Notes: generated from the letters alone by a model not told the origin. 64,000 bases of DNA from Hoylesella pleuritidis JCM 14110 (GCF_000613725.1 NZ_BAJN01000004.1:115594-179593); one strand, 5' to 3'. Counted from the first letter of the stretch, positions 17,945 to 31,159 are shown. A program made the numbers and translations.

Positions 17945-18910
17945 GTGAATGTCATTCGATTCATTAAGAACTGGACGTTACCGATATCTATGTGTACCGG
18001 CATAACAGTCTACTTGCTGTTCGCTTTCGTGCCGACACTCGACGGAATGGGAACTATACTCGCCCCGTTTTTCAATCGGATATTACCGTTGTTTATGTTT
18101 CTGATTCTCTTTGTTACGTTCTGCAAAGTAGACTTTCGGCGTCTCCGCCCCGTGAAATGGTACTTTTGGGTGGGTGTATCTCAGATTATTTTCGTCTTGA
18201 CTACCATTGGATTGGCATTCGGTCTGCATCTTACGGGTAATGACTTGCTGCTGGCAGAAGCACTCTTAGCCAGCATTGCTTGCCCGTGTGCATCTGCCGC
18301 GGCTGTCGTTACACAAAAGTTGGGTGGCAATCTTGAAGAGATGACCACCTATACTTTCATTTCCAATTTTATCACTGCTGTGCTGATACCGTCTTGTTTC
18401 CCGTTGATTCATCAGTCGGCAGATGCGGGATTTATTGCTGCTTTTCTCAAAATACTTTATGAAGTGTGCATCGTGCTGCTTACCCCGATGCTTTTTGCCT
18501 ATATTGTTAAGCACCGAATGACCCGTTTTCACAGATGGATCATCGGTGTGAAAGATCTTTCTTATTATTTATGGGGATGTCTTTTGATGATTGTGATGGG
18601 TACAACGGCGCGGAATATCGTGCACGCCGATACCACCATCAGCTTCCTTTTGGTCATCGCTTCAGGCAGTTTCGTTCTCTGTTTGATACAGTTCGGCGTG
18701 GGCCGTTACATCGGGAGTCACTTTTGTTCTACAACAAATGCCGGACAGGCATTGGGACAAAAGAATACAGCTTTTGCTATTTGGATTGCCAATGCCTATT
18801 TAAGTCCTCTCTCGTCAGTAGGTCCTGGCTGTTACATCTTATGGCAAAACCTTGTCAATGCCATTGAAATCAGGCGTTATCAATATCGAGTCGAAACGCG
18901 AAAGGATTGA
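17945..18910 (+). CDS. BASS-family (bile acid:sodium symporter-like) transporter
   Basis: A membrane protein of about 320 residues with some ten hydrophobic helices. The segment LASIACPCASAAAVVTQKLGG and the later NAGQALGQKNTAFAIWIA match the two broken-helix regions of the SBF/BASS fold. Substrate is not predictable; family members carry bile acids, pantothenate or other organic anions with sodium. No ATG opens the frame. GTG at 17945 gives MNVIRFIKNW, and TTG at 17927 is an alternative. A good hairpin terminator follows at 18929. Confidence 0.75.
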   Translation: MNVIRFIKNWTLPISMCTGITVYLLFAFVPTLDGMGTILAPFFNRILPLFMFLILFVTFCKVDFRRLRPVKWYFWVGVSQIIFVLTTIGLAFGLHLTGNDLLLAEALLASIACPCASAAAVVTQKLGGNLEEMTTYTFISNFITAVLIPSCFPLIHQSADAGFIAAFLKILYEVCIVLLTPMLFAYIVKHRMTRFHRWIIGVKDLSYYLWGCLLMIVMGTTARNIVHADTTISFLLVIASGSFVLCLIQFGVGRYIGSHFCSTTNAGQALGQKNTAFAIWIANAYLSPLSSVGPGCYILWQNLVNAIEIRRYQYRVETRKD

Positions 18911-18928
18911 CAAAGGCATATAAAAAAT

Positions 18929-18963
18929 GGACAATGGAGTTCTTCCCCATTGTCCGTTTTGTT

Positions 18964-18965
<2 letters not shown>
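18929..18965. terminator. Hairpin terminator between convergent genes
   Basis: GGACAATGG (18929-18937) pairs perfectly with CCATTGTCC (18947-18955), followed by GTTTTGTTTT. It ends the BASS transcript, and the stem could also serve the convergent lacZ transcript. Confidence 0.85.
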
Positions 18966-22121
<3,156 letters not shown>

Positions 22122-22157
22122 CACAATAGATTGTTTAATAATTGATTTTTTGATGTG

Positions 22158-22165
22158 CAAATGTA
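22158..22165 (-). promoter_or_regulatory. -7 element for the GH2 gene
   Basis: The minus strand reads TACATTTG, a full match to TAnnTTTG, 36 nt before the start codon. Confidence 0.6.
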
Positions 22166-23049
22166 CGAAAAATAATATAGAATGCGAAAAGTTACTTATA
22201 AGAAAAATCGTGTGGACTTTGTTTTAAAATGCAACAATGTGTGCAAAATTAATAGGAACTTTCGGTTGCTGATTGAAACATCTGGTGACAGTCTGAATCC
22301 GTTCGGCTAAGTTTTAAGTGTATTTATAGAGTGCAGGGAGCGGGAGTTTATAAAGCATCCGAAATCTGATAGGAAAAGGCGCCTGGGGGTGTTAAATCAA
22401 AGAATTATTTAAGGGGTAACTGGCCATTCCTTTATTTTACTCCGTGTATTTCTGTCAAATGAGAAGTATACGAGTACTCCCCGAGAAGTCCCATAGTACT
22501 GTCCCACAGCTATACGACTTATCAGCAGCAAATATAGAGGATATTGCCGTAAGGTATTGTTCTTTGTTTAATGTTCATTCGTAATTCCTTAGATACTTCT
22601 TATTATTCGAGGAATGAAATGATTATATACACCAATTCGAGATAAGGTAAAGTAACCGAAAAGCGACTCTATCATTTATCTGCGAATGGAAAGAGAAGAT
22701 CTTTTTGTGAGAGAGTGGCTCAATCCATCAAAAGAAAAAGAAATAGTCTTAAGACGACAAGGAAGCGTTAATAAATAAGATATATTCTCTCTTTCCATTG
22801 GGAAGTGCAAATAAACAAAAATAAATTTCTTCTTTCCATTTAGAAAGTGTAAATATATTTAAATTTATTTGCTGTTTCCGATGGAATTAGAAGAAAAACA
22901 AAGATTTATGAACAATTCCAAGTGGAAACAGAGAAAAAAAGTATTTTTTCGACCGGTTTCCGCAGATTGAGAATCGAAAAACGGAAAAGTTTGTTCCGCC
23001 GGCAGAAAAACAACTTTCTTATCCCGAACTGGGTACTATATGAAAGAAT
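22166..23049. other. AT-rich noncoding gap between susE and the GH2 gene
   Basis: Nearly 900 bases without a supported gene. It holds a class II 22-bp array (22461-22548) and AT-rich sequence. Two short similar segments, TTCTCTCTTTCCATT near 22785 and TTCTTCTTTCCATTTAG near 22827, each lie before an A-rich run. Confidence 0.6.
22461..22548. repeat. Class II 22-bp array, copy 1
   Basis: Four units of exactly 22 bp start at 22461, 22483, 22505 and 22527. Units 1 and 2 share GAGAAGT and AGTACT in register. Unit 4 carries AAATATAGAG. Units 1, 2 and 4 align without gaps to copy 3 (63283-63370, opposite strand), including the upstream GTCAAAT. Copy 2 is at 32959-33046. Confidence 0.75.
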
Positions 23050-23085
23050 AAAAAAGAGGATACACAAATATATCCTCTTTTTATC
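23050..23085 (-). terminator. Terminator of the SusCDE operon
   Basis: AAAAAGAGGATA (23051-23062) pairs with TATCCTCTTTTT (23071-23082) around an 8-base loop. On the minus strand it ends in a U-rich run 13 bases after the susE stop. The A/U symmetry means it could work on both strands. Confidence 0.85.
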
Positions 23086-23097
23086 CTTATATAAAGA

Positions 23098-24687
23098 TTA
23101 TTGTGCCGTAACCGTTGCCTTAGCATTGTCAGGATCCAGCACGATCAGATATGTGCCGGCAGTGATGGAAATATTATCTCCACCTTGTGTCAGGGCAGAT
23201 AAGGTGCCACCGAAATTCTTGGTCCAGGATGCATCCCAACGGAATTTAAATTCACCATCTTTCATCGTTAGGGTGATCGACCATTTTTTGGTGGCGGGAT
23301 CGTAAGTCATCAACTGACCTTTATCCCATCCGTCGGCAGTAGCGCTGCCAATTACTTCCCATCCCGTCTTGGTAACGGAAGCCACATTCTTCTTGGTATC
23401 GGCCTCAACACGATAGTATCCACCCTCTGTCAGAGTGATGTTTCCTCCATTGCCGATAGCGAAATCAGCCTTCGTCTTGGCGTCATTCCAAACCATTTTG
23501 CCCACAAGACCGAACCACGTACCTGCATCGTACATCTTAAACTCGGTATTGGTAGGGAAGTAATGCGTACCTGTGTATTTGAAATCGCGATTCTCGGATG
23601 TGATGAGGTGAGCATCGGCCGCGTCCGGCTTCCAATTCTGATAGCTGCCGGGAAGAGTCATCGACGAACTCGACAGTTCGATGTCGGTTTCTTTCATTGA
23701 ATATGTATATTTACCGGCATTGGTAAGATTCAAACTTACGATATAAGCGTGAGCCTTTTCTACCTTGATATTAGTGCCACCGGGGGCCAGTCCGTCTTTG
23801 GTAGAACCGTCGCTGCCATAGTTGATAGCCCAGCCTTTGTTGGCACGGAATTTGAATTCTTTATCGCCCAATGCCGTTACCACAGTCCACAGACGGGTCT
23901 TGGCATCGTACTCCATTTCGGTGTCTTTGTTCCAACCGTTTGAGGTAGCATCGCCTATCAGACCCCACTTGGTGGGATCGGAAATGGTTACGCTGCCGTC
24001 GGTGCCGAGTTTCACCTCGACGAATCCTTTCTTGTCGGCAGTAATCTGCTGACCTTTTGCGAGTACCTTGCTTATGTCCTTACCGTCGAGAATGGCGAAG
24101 GAAGCGGCATCGTCAAATTGTACCCAGCCTTGATATACGCCATCGCCGTCAGGATCGCCGATGAGATAAGCTTTGGTGTAGTCCCATTCAGGATACCCCA
24201 CAGCTACATAAGCATAATTCCAACCGATGTTGACTGTATTGGGATCATAAGGCGTTGCTTTGAAAGTAACGGTATTCTGTGCTTTATCCGTATAAGCATT
24301 AAATGCCTTTGATACGAGCGATATGGTGAAATCGTAAGTCTGACCGGGATAAGCTCCTACTTTTGCCAAGAGTTTATTCATCTGTGCATTGGTAAAATTC
24401 AGCTTATTCTTATCGGTCTCACCGAGTACAGTACTCTTGTTGGTCGTGTTATTGGTTACCGTGACCTCATAATTAATCACGGCACCTTTCCCGTATGATG
24501 CTTTTTCCCAGCTTATTTCCGGGAATTGCTCGGTACTGTTGTCCTTGGTAAAGGTTATTTCTGCGGGGCTGACGGTATTGAGCTTAGCAGCCTGTTGCAG
24601 TTGCAGCACAGGTGTAGTAACGTCGTCTGAACACGATGCCATCGCGAAGAGACCGGCTGCAAGGAAAAATATATTCTTTAATTTCAT
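23098..24687 (-). CDS. SusE/SusF-family outer-membrane glycan-binding lipoprotein
   Basis: A 529-residue surface lipoprotein. The signal peptide ends in a lipobox (LFAMASCSDD). An N-terminal Ig-like SusE domain (TKDNSTEQFPEISWEKA, then YEVTVTNN) is followed by at least two similar repeats with the pattern WxxIGxATxxGWxxxxxMxYDxxTxxW (near residues 241 and 443). These are starch-binding-type modules of SusE/SusF. It is third in the operon after SusC and SusD and is followed by a strong terminator. The repeats suggest binding of an alpha-glucan, but the substrate is inferred from family only. Confidence 0.85.
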   Translation of the reverse strand: MKLKNIFFLAAGLFAMASCSDDVTTPVLQLQQAAKLNTVSPAEITFTKDNSTEQFPEISWEKASYGKGAVINYEVTVTNNTTNKSTVLGETDKNKLNFTNAQMNKLLAKVGAYPGQTYDFTISLVSKAFNAYTDKAQNTVTFKATPYDPNTVNIGWNYAYVAVGYPEWDYTKAYLIGDPDGDGVYQGWVQFDDAASFAILDGKDISKVLAKGQQITADKKGFVEVKLGTDGSVTISDPTKWGLIGDATSNGWNKDTEMEYDAKTRLWTVVTALGDKEFKFRANKGWAINYGSDGSTKDGLAPGGTNIKVEKAHAYIVSLNLTNAGKYTYSMKETDIELSSSSMTLPGSYQNWKPDAADAHLITSENRDFKYTGTHYFPTNTEFKMYDAGTWFGLVGKMVWNDAKTKADFAIGNGGNITLTEGGYYRVEADTKKNVASVTKTGWEVIGSATADGWDKGQLMTYDPATKKWSITLTMKDGEFKFRWDASWTKNFGGTLSALTQGGDNISITAGTYLIVLDPDNAKATVTAQ

Positions 24688-24708
24688 GATCGTTCTCTTA
24701 ATTGTCCG

Positions 24709-26326
24709 TTAATAACCATCGTTTTGCTTCAAGTTCTCGTTAGAACCGACATCGTCGGAAGGCAAGGGAAATACGGTATAGAAATCGTTTACGGCCTTGC
24801 CCTCGGCAACTCCGCCTTTCCAAGGCCATACGTAATCGGCAGAAGTATATTTGCCGAAACGTACCAAGTCTGTACGGCGCTGTGCCTCATAGAAGAGTTC
24901 GCGGCCACGCTCGTCAAGCAGGAAATTGAGCGTAAAATCGCTATCTCCGATGGGAGCTGCGAGCTTGTCGTCATAAGCCGTTTGCGCAAGTCATTGATAT
25001 AGCCTAATGCCTCTGCTCTTGTTGCACCTTGTCCGCCTCGCAATACGGCTTCTGCCAAATTGAGGTAAATCTCGCCTAAACGGAAGAGAGGGAAGTCTAC
25101 GTACGCTTCAGATGATGCCGCTTGCTGCCATCTTTGTTAATGTTGTAGAACTTCGTTACAGGAATGCCGTTATTCTTGAAATCAACTTCCTTGACAATTT
25201 CCATATTTGTGGTGCCTTCGGTGCGCAGCATCTTACTGCGGCTGTCTTTCTCAAAGCTGTTTTCGCGCGTAAACATTTTATATAATGTAGACTTTGCACG
25301 AACGCCTTGCCAAGCACCCTTGGCATTGGTCTCTGCTTGGAATTCGGCAGATCCCCAGCAGAGGAAAGCTGTCATTCCACCCCAAGTCATTGTCTCTTCG
25401 CCTTCGTAACGGCAGGGCAGAATCATCTCCTTAGAATGGTCGTTGTCTGCCTTGAACATATCGGCATATTTCTCCTCTAACTGATAGCCGGCACCGATCA
25501 CTTTTTTGGAATAAGTAATACAGTCGGTATAGCGGTTTTCACCTACATAGGTCTCTGCATTGAGATATAAGCGAGACAGTGCAGCCCATACGGCAGCTTT
25601 GTTGGCGTGGCCGTATTCGTCGTTCCAACCTACGGCCGGAGCAGCCAAGTCTGCTTCACAAGCCTTCATCTCTGTTTCGACGTATTTAAACAGATCGGCT
25701 TTCATAATCTGTTGCGGACGTTTGTTTCCGATGGGACTGTTTTCATTTACAAAAGGAACATTGCGGTAAAGATCCAATGCGTATTGGTACATTAGAGCAC
25801 GTAAGAAGCGAGCTTCGGCACGATAACGTGCCACTTTGTTCTTCACGTCATCCGAACAGCCACGGTTGTTTAACTTGTCAGCTGTCGTTTCGCGTAGGAA
25901 AGCATTAGCTAAATTGATCTGATAGAATAAACGATAGTAAGAACCTTTGATCCACGGGCTGGATGCATCCCAAGAGAGATGATTGAAACCGGGAATACCG
26001 GGGTCGTTCCAGGCACAGTGGGCAATGTCGGAAGCCAGTTCCTGCATATTCCATAGTACGCGGAGGAATGACGCTTGTGAACCGCCGTCGATACCGACGA
26101 CATCCGGCTCATTATCGCCTCCTTCATTACCGCCTATCACCATTCCGGCATAAATCTTGGCCAGGCTCTCGGTATAGGCATTCAATTCTTTGCCAAAGAC
26201 AACGTTAGACACCAATTCGTCCTTATCCAAAGGTACTGTATCTAAGTCGTTCACGCACGAGGTCGTTCCCACCAAAGTGCCGAGAAGTACAATGAGTATG
26301 CCTTTCTTGAATTTATTTGTTTTCAT
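24709..26326 (-). CDS. SusD/RagB-family nutrient-binding lipoprotein, two apparent 1-base frameshifts
   Basis: The SusD-type surface lipoprotein that lids the SusC barrel. The signal peptide ends in TTSCVND (lipobox). TPR-like helical segments such as RYRAEARFLRALMYQYALDLYRNVPF and FPLFRLGEIYLNLAEAVLRGG are classic SusD. The frame breaks twice: at 25118-25123 (after KDGSK) and at about 24977-24981 (after RKR). Adding one base at each restores a protein of about 539 residues ending in SNENLKQNDGY, the usual SusD end. Both lie at short G runs and are probably sequencing losses. It starts 13 bases after the SusC stop. Confidence 0.9.
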
Positions 26327-26338
26327 TTCGCTTGCTTT

Positions 26339-29300
26339 TTAGAATTTTAAACTGAAACCTAACATAAAGGATACCGGCCGCGGATAGATGTTGTTGTCTA
26401 TACCTTCACCGCTGACTTCGGGGTCAAGACCACTATAGTTGGTGATGACGAAGGGATTCTGTACGGTAAAGTATACACGTGCAGACTGGTTATCAGTGAA
26501 TAATTTATTAAAGGTGTAGCCCAAAGTGATGTTGTCCATGCGTACGAAAGAAGCTTTCTGAATATAGTGGCTGCTACGATACTGACCAACGTGGAAGTTC
26601 CTATCCCAAGCAGAGTTGAGACGATTTTTCAAGAAACCGCTTTGGTCGAACATCTGTGAGCCATCCCAAGCCTCGCGATTAGACTGAATGTTGTTGTAAA
26701 CATAATTACCCAGACTCGAACGGAGTGCAAAAGACATATCCCAATTCTTGTAAGAAAGCTGTGAAGTGAAACCCATATACACATCCGGAGCCGATTTCTT
26801 ATAAGGTATAAGATCTTCTTCATCAATCTTATTATCGTTGTTCTGGTCTACATAAGCGCCTTCGATAGGCTTTCCATTCTTATCGTACATCTGCTCGAAG
26901 ACATAGAATGAGTTATAAGGATGGTTGACAGCATTGATCTGGACGTTATATCCCGTAGCACCGCTGATACCACCGTGGATAACCCCTTTGTACTTGGGGT
27001 CATCGTTAAAGGTCAGTTTTGTAATGGTATTCTTGTTATAAGAAATGTTATAACCGATAGTCCAATTCAAATCTTTTGTACTGATGGGGTGTGCAGTCAA
27101 AGAGAGTTCTACACCCTTATTCACTAATGTGCCGACATTGGTAAGCAATTCGTTGCTGAAATTCGTACCAGCCGGAGCAGTTACTTTATTCAGCAAGTTA
27201 TTGGTTTCTCGGTAGTAATAATCAAATGTACCGGTAATTTTGCCATTCAGGAAACCGAAGTCGAGACCAGCGTTATAAGTCGTTGTCTCTTCCCATTTCA
27301 AATTTTCATCATAGGCTTGCGGTGCGATAAGCCGTACTTTCGTATTGCCGAAGTAGTAATTGGCACCGGCCTTAGAATAAGTATAACGTGCCATATAGGG
27401 ATAATCGCCGCTATTGAGGTTCTGCTGACCGGTAATACCGTAACCTAAACGCAACTTCAACTCACTAAGCCAGCTGGCATCTCTCAGGAACGATTCTTCA
27501 TTGATACGCCAAGCGAATGCCGCAGAGGGGAATACACCCCAACGGTTGTCTTTATTAAAGCGTGAAGAACCGTCGTTACGCAAGGTAAAAGTCAAGAGGT
27601 AACGATCAAGTAATGTGTAATTCAAGCGACCGAAGAATGATACGAGGTAACTCTCGGTGATGAAGTCGTCGCCGTCTTTATAGAATTCTTTGTTATTCTC
27701 TTTGGCTTTAGCAGCAGAGAAAGGATATTTATTCCACTCTGAACGATAGAAATGCTGCCAAGAATAACCTGCCATCACATCGATGTTGTGAGTACCGAAA
27801 GTCTTAGCGTAATTGAGATAGAATTCGAGTAAGGTGTTGCGCTTCAACTGATAGTAAGATTTATTCTCGCCGAACCCTTTCTTAAAAGCACCTTGAGCCC
27901 ACGTCATCGGAGAGTTATCGGTAATGATTATATCGCCTTCACCTTTGGATATGTCGTAGCCTAAATTCAGGTTAGCTCGAAGATCAGGTAGGAAGTGGAA
28001 CTTATAGTCGAACTGTGCATTGCCGATACTGCGATAAACGGTAGACTTATCGCTTTTAGAGTCAAGAATAGAGACAGGGTTGGTCAAACCGATATCGTTG
28101 GGCAAGCCATTGGCTGAATTCAGATACATAAAATAACCGTTGCCATAAGTCGATCCCTTCGTATAGATAGGCTGTGTCGGATCATATTGAGTAGCCATAT
28201 CAAGAGCACTGAGGTCGGCAAAACGGTTCGTGTTATAGATACCCTTTACGTTCAACTGAATATTGAGATGCTTGTCAAACAATTGTGGGTTCAGGTTAAT
28301 GGCACCGGTAAAACGCTGCATATTAGAGGTCTTGATAATACCGTTCTCATTGGTATAGCCCATAGATACGCGGTAAGGAAGATTGGGAAGTGCTCCTGAT
28401 ACATTGACGTTATGATCGGTGCTGACTGCCGTACGGAAAATCTCTTTTTGCCAATTGGTGTTGCTCTTTCCCAAAGCAGCAGCCTGTGCACTAGTCTCTC
28501 CGAACTTGGAAATAACGAAACGACGGAATTCATCGGCAGACATTACGTCGACTTCTTTTGCGTGTGTACTGACCTTTACAGAACCGCTATAACCGACTCT
28601 TACACCGCCTGCCTTACCTTTCTTAGTGGTGATAAGGATGACACCGTTCGAAGCACGTGAGCCATAGATCGCAGTTGCCGAAGCATCTTTCAGAATTGTC
28701 ATCGTCTCGATATCATCGGGATGAACCGTACTCAATGGATTGGCCATACCGCTGATTTTGTCGTCATCAACGGGAACGCCGTCGATAACGATCAACGGAT
28801 TGTTTGATGCCGACATAGAGGAACCGCCACGAATGCGGATAGTGGCTCCAGAACCGGGTGCACCGCCATCGGTAATGACGCTCACACCTGCGGCTTTACC
28901 TACCAACATATCGCTTGCCGAAGTAACAGCACCCTTCACCATCTTGTCTGCGGTCAGGGCCGTTACACTACCGGTAAGATCTGATTTCTTGGTTCGGCCG
29001 TAACCGATGACTACTACTTCGTTCAGCGACTGTGCAACATCTTCTTTCATCACGATGTTTACTTCGGGAGCCGCCACCACTTTGGCGTCTTGATAACCGA
29101 TGTAAGATACCGTGATTTCGGCGCCTGATGCAGCCTTGATGACAAAGTTACCGTCAATGTCTGTGATGACACCGCCTTGTTGGCCGGTAATTCGGACCGT
29201 TGCACCGACAATGGGTTCGCCGGTACCGTCTTTGACGTGGCCTTTGACAGTGATTTGCTGTGCAAAGGCACTGGCCGAAAGGATCAACCCGCAAATCAAG

Positions 29301-29344
29301 GCGAGCATCCTTAGAGGCATTGTAAATTTAACCTGCTTCATCAT
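26339..29344 (-). CDS. SusC/RagA-family TonB-linked outer-membrane transporter
   Basis: A 1001-residue glycan importer. It has a signal peptide (LALICGLILSASAFAQ), a carboxypeptidase-regulatory-like N-terminal domain (VKGHVKDGTGEPIVGATV, about residues 32-110), the SusC box NEVVVIGYGRTKKSDLTGSV, a plug (IRIRGGSSMSASNNPL, LKDASATAIYGSRASNGV) and a long barrel ending in FMLGFSLKF. It heads the SusC-SusD-SusE operon and is divergent from a LacI regulator. Its -7 element is about 175 nt upstream, so it has a leader of about 165 nt. The second Met is an equally good start. Confidence 0.95.
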   Translation of the reverse strand: MMKQVKFTMPLRMLALICGLILSASAFAQQITVKGHVKDGTGEPIVGATVRITGQQGGVITDIDGNFVIKAASGAEITVSYIGYQDAKVVAAPEVNIVMKEDVAQSLNEVVVIGYGRTKKSDLTGSVTALTADKMVKGAVTSASDMLVGKAAGVSVITDGGAPGSGATIRIRGGSSMSASNNPLIVIDGVPVDDDKISGMANPLSTVHPDDIETMTILKDASATAIYGSRASNGVILITTKKGKAGGVRVGYSGSVKVSTHAKEVDVMSADEFRRFVISKFGETSAQAAALGKSNTNWQKEIFRTAVSTDHNVNVSGALPNLPYRVSMGYTNENGIIKTSNMQRFTGAINLNPQLFDKHLNIQLNVKGIYNTNRFADLSALDMATQYDPTQPIYTKGSTYGNGYFMYLNSANGLPNDIGLTNPVSILDSKSDKSTVYRSIGNAQFDYKFHFLPDLRANLNLGYDISKGEGDIIITDNSPMTWAQGAFKKGFGENKSYYQLKRNTLLEFYLNYAKTFGTHNIDVMAGYSWQHFYRSEWNKYPFSAAKAKENNKEFYKDGDDFITESYLVSFFGRLNYTLLDRYLLTFTLRNDGSSRFNKDNRWGVFPSAAFAWRINEESFLRDASWLSELKLRLGYGITGQQNLNSGDYPYMARYTYSKAGANYYFGNTKVRLIAPQAYDENLKWEETTTYNAGLDFGFLNGKITGTFDYYYRETNNLLNKVTAPAGTNFSNELLTNVGTLVNKGVELSLTAHPISTKDLNWTIGYNISYNKNTITKLTFNDDPKYKGVIHGGISGATGYNVQINAVNHPYNSFYVFEQMYDKNGKPIEGAYVDQNNDNKIDEEDLIPYKKSAPDVYMGFTSQLSYKNWDMSFALRSSLGNYVYNNIQSNREAWDGSQMFDQSGFLKNRLNSAWDRNFHVGQYRSSHYIQKASFVRMDNITLGYTFNKLFTDNQSARVYFTVQNPFVITNYSGLDPEVSGEGIDNNIYPRPVSFMLGFSLKF

Positions 29345-29518
29345 TTGATTTTTAAAAAGTTTAGGTTGTTATCATTAATAATGTTGATTGTTTACTTAGG
29401 TCTTATCGCCTCTGCATTGTGAGAAGCTCTGTTTGCATTTGTTATTAGGATTATCGGCTCTTGCTGGACCTTTACCCAATTACTTTTCGAGAGACATCAA
29501 TACTGCCTTTTGACATTG

Positions 29519-29526
29519 CAAAAGTA
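29519..29526 (-). promoter_or_regulatory. -7 element of the SusCDE operon
   Basis: The minus strand reads TACTTTTG, a full match to TAnnTTTG. It implies a 5' leader of about 165 nt before susC. The divergent lacI promoter is about 125 bases away, so LacI operator sites probably lie between them. Confidence 0.6.
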
Positions 29527-29648
29527 AATTTTATTACACCGATTTGTACTTTTTTCGAGTTAAAAACGTTCTTTAATATGTGCAAACGATTGCGCAACGA
29601 AATGTAAGTAAATAATAATGAACGCGCGTAAGATTGTGGCTTATTGGC

Positions 29649-29656
29649 TAAATTTG
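29649..29656 (+). promoter_or_regulatory. -7 element of the lacI-family gene
   Basis: TAAATTTG matches TAnnTTTG. It overlaps the TTG that would open the longest reading frame (29644), so the real start must be further downstream. Confidence 0.6.
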
Positions 29657-29676
29657 CGCAAATTGGTATTACTACC

Positions 29677-30702
29677 GTGACTGAACCTAAACTTATCACA
29701 ATGAAGGATATCGCGCGAGAATTCGGAGTCTCTGTGGCAACAGTATCTCGTGCACTGAGCGATAACCGTCGTATCAGCAAGGAAAGGCGTGAAGCTATAC
29801 AGGCTTTTGCGCGTGAACACAACTTCTATCCCAATATCATCGGAGAACAATTGCGTCATTCTCGGGTGCGACCAACTCGTATCATCGGGGTAATTGTTCC
29901 ACAATTGGTGCATTATTACTTCTCATCCATTCTCAGCGGAATAGAAGAGGAGGCTTTTGCACGCGGTTATCAGATGGTGGTTGCACAAAGCAATGAGCGC
30001 TATGAACGTGAGGAGAAGATTTGTCAACAGTTCTATAAGAATAAGGTTTGCGGTGTTATCGTTTCTCAAGCAAAGGATACATTGATCTATGATCATTTCC
30101 GTAAGTTAATGGATAATGATATCCCACTGGTTTTTTACGACCGGATTTGCACAGGCGTAGAGGCCAGTCGTGTGGTTGTCGACGATTATATGGGGGCTTA
30201 CAATGCTGTGATGCATCTGTTGGAAACGGGGTGTCGGCGCGTGGCCTTTTATAGTTCGCCCATCAGTTTGGAGATTTCAAAGAATCGTTACAATGGATAT
30301 AAGGATGCACTTTTGCATTACGGCATTCCTGTGAATGATGGTTTGGTGCGGTTCTGCGATAATCGGAGCGATGCAGAAGTAATCACGCCTGAACTGTTAG
30401 AGCGTACTGACCGGCCTGATGCATTCTTTGCCGTGAACGATGATACGGCTATCGGCATACTCTATACTGTTAAACGGATGGGATTCCGCGTTCCCGACGA
30501 TATCAGTATTTGTGGATTTACCAACGGCGAGCGGGCCATTGCCTGCGATCCGATGCTTACCACTGTGGAGCAACGTGGCAAACGGGTAGGCGAAGAAGCC
30601 GCCAACATACTCATCGGTCAGGTCGAAGGTCTTATTCCCATAGGTAAAGTGGAGCGTCGGGTGGTAAGAACCAAGCTGGTGATTAGGGGGACAACACGAT
30701 AA
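29677..30702 (+). CDS. LacI-family transcriptional regulator of the Sus-type locus
   Basis: A DNA-binding repressor or activator of about 341 residues. The helix-turn-helix is TMKDIAREFGVSVATVSRALSDN, with the hinge region near NFYPNIIGEQL. The periplasmic-binding-protein-like effector domain follows (IIGVIVPQLVHYYFSSI..., PDAFFAVNDDTAIGIL, PDDISICGFTNGE). The GTG at 29677 is preferred over TTG 29644, which lies within the promoter; ATG 29701 is possible. It is divergent from SusCDE and upstream of an MFS sugar carrier, so it probably controls both in response to an imported sugar. Confidence 0.9.
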   Translation: MTEPKLITMKDIAREFGVSVATVSRALSDNRRISKERREAIQAFAREHNFYPNIIGEQLRHSRVRPTRIIGVIVPQLVHYYFSSILSGIEEEAFARGYQMVVAQSNERYEREEKICQQFYKNKVCGVIVSQAKDTLIYDHFRKLMDNDIPLVFYDRICTGVEASRVVVDDYMGAYNAVMHLLETGCRRVAFYSSPISLEISKNRYNGYKDALLHYGIPVNDGLVRFCDNRSDAEVITPELLERTDRPDAFFAVNDDTAIGILYTVKRMGFRVPDDISICGFTNGERAIACDPMLTTVEQRGKRVGEEAANILIGQVEGLIPIGKVERRVVRTKLVIRGTTR

Positions 30703-30748
30703 TTCATAATTATTCTTGGATGGTGTTTTAGTATGGAGAATGCTGCAT

Positions 30749-31113
30749 ATGAAAGATATAAATGAGAATATTATCGTCTCGAAGAGTATGGAGTTTGCTG
30801 TTCGATGCGTCAGACTTTGTATGTATCTGCAAGACAATAAAAGAGAAGATAGTATATTCAAACAACTGTTCCGTAGCGGAACAAGCATTGATGCAAATGT
30901 AAAAGAAGCGATTAGAGTACAGAGCCGGGCTGATTTTAGAGCGAAGATGAATATTTCTCTGAAAGAAGCAAGCGAAACTGAATATTGGATTGAACCATTG
31001 CGTAATACGAATTATATAACAAAATTGGAGACTAACAGTTTATTAACAGATTGTGTCGAATGAATCAAATACTTACAGTCATTGTCAAGGAGACGGTATC
31101 AAATGAACTATAA
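30749..31113 (+). CDS. Four-helix-bundle (23S rRNA intervening-sequence-type) protein, apparent 1-base frameshift
   Basis: The sequence SKSMEFAVRCVRLCMYL, QLFRSGTSIDANVKEA and ISLKEASETEYWIEPL is the hallmark of the small four-helix-bundle family first found in 23S rRNA intervening sequences. Function is unknown. The frame as read stops at 31063 after TDCVE. Adding one A at about 31059-31061 continues it as MNQILTVIVKETVSNEL, which is the normal family C-terminus and gives about 121 residues. It is a free-standing gene here, between the LacI gene and the sugar carrier, on the same strand. Confidence 0.82.
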
Positions 31114-31159
31114 CTCGTCGAAAAAGCAATGATTACAACCAAATTATGAATTGTGAATT

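Noticed and set aside
22459..22587. Short ATG-initiated frame in class II copy 1 (begins MRSIR, ends at a stop after 42 codons), with a similar opening in copy 3
   Set aside because: The shared opening follows from the conserved DNA repeat. The 22-bp period is not a multiple of three and copy 2 has no ATG, so conservation is at the DNA level.
22922..23305. Open frame of 127 codons on the plus strand downstream of the class II array
   Set aside because: Its second half is antisense to the end of the SusE gene and its first half covers the SusE terminator; composition is not protein-like and there is no homology I can see.
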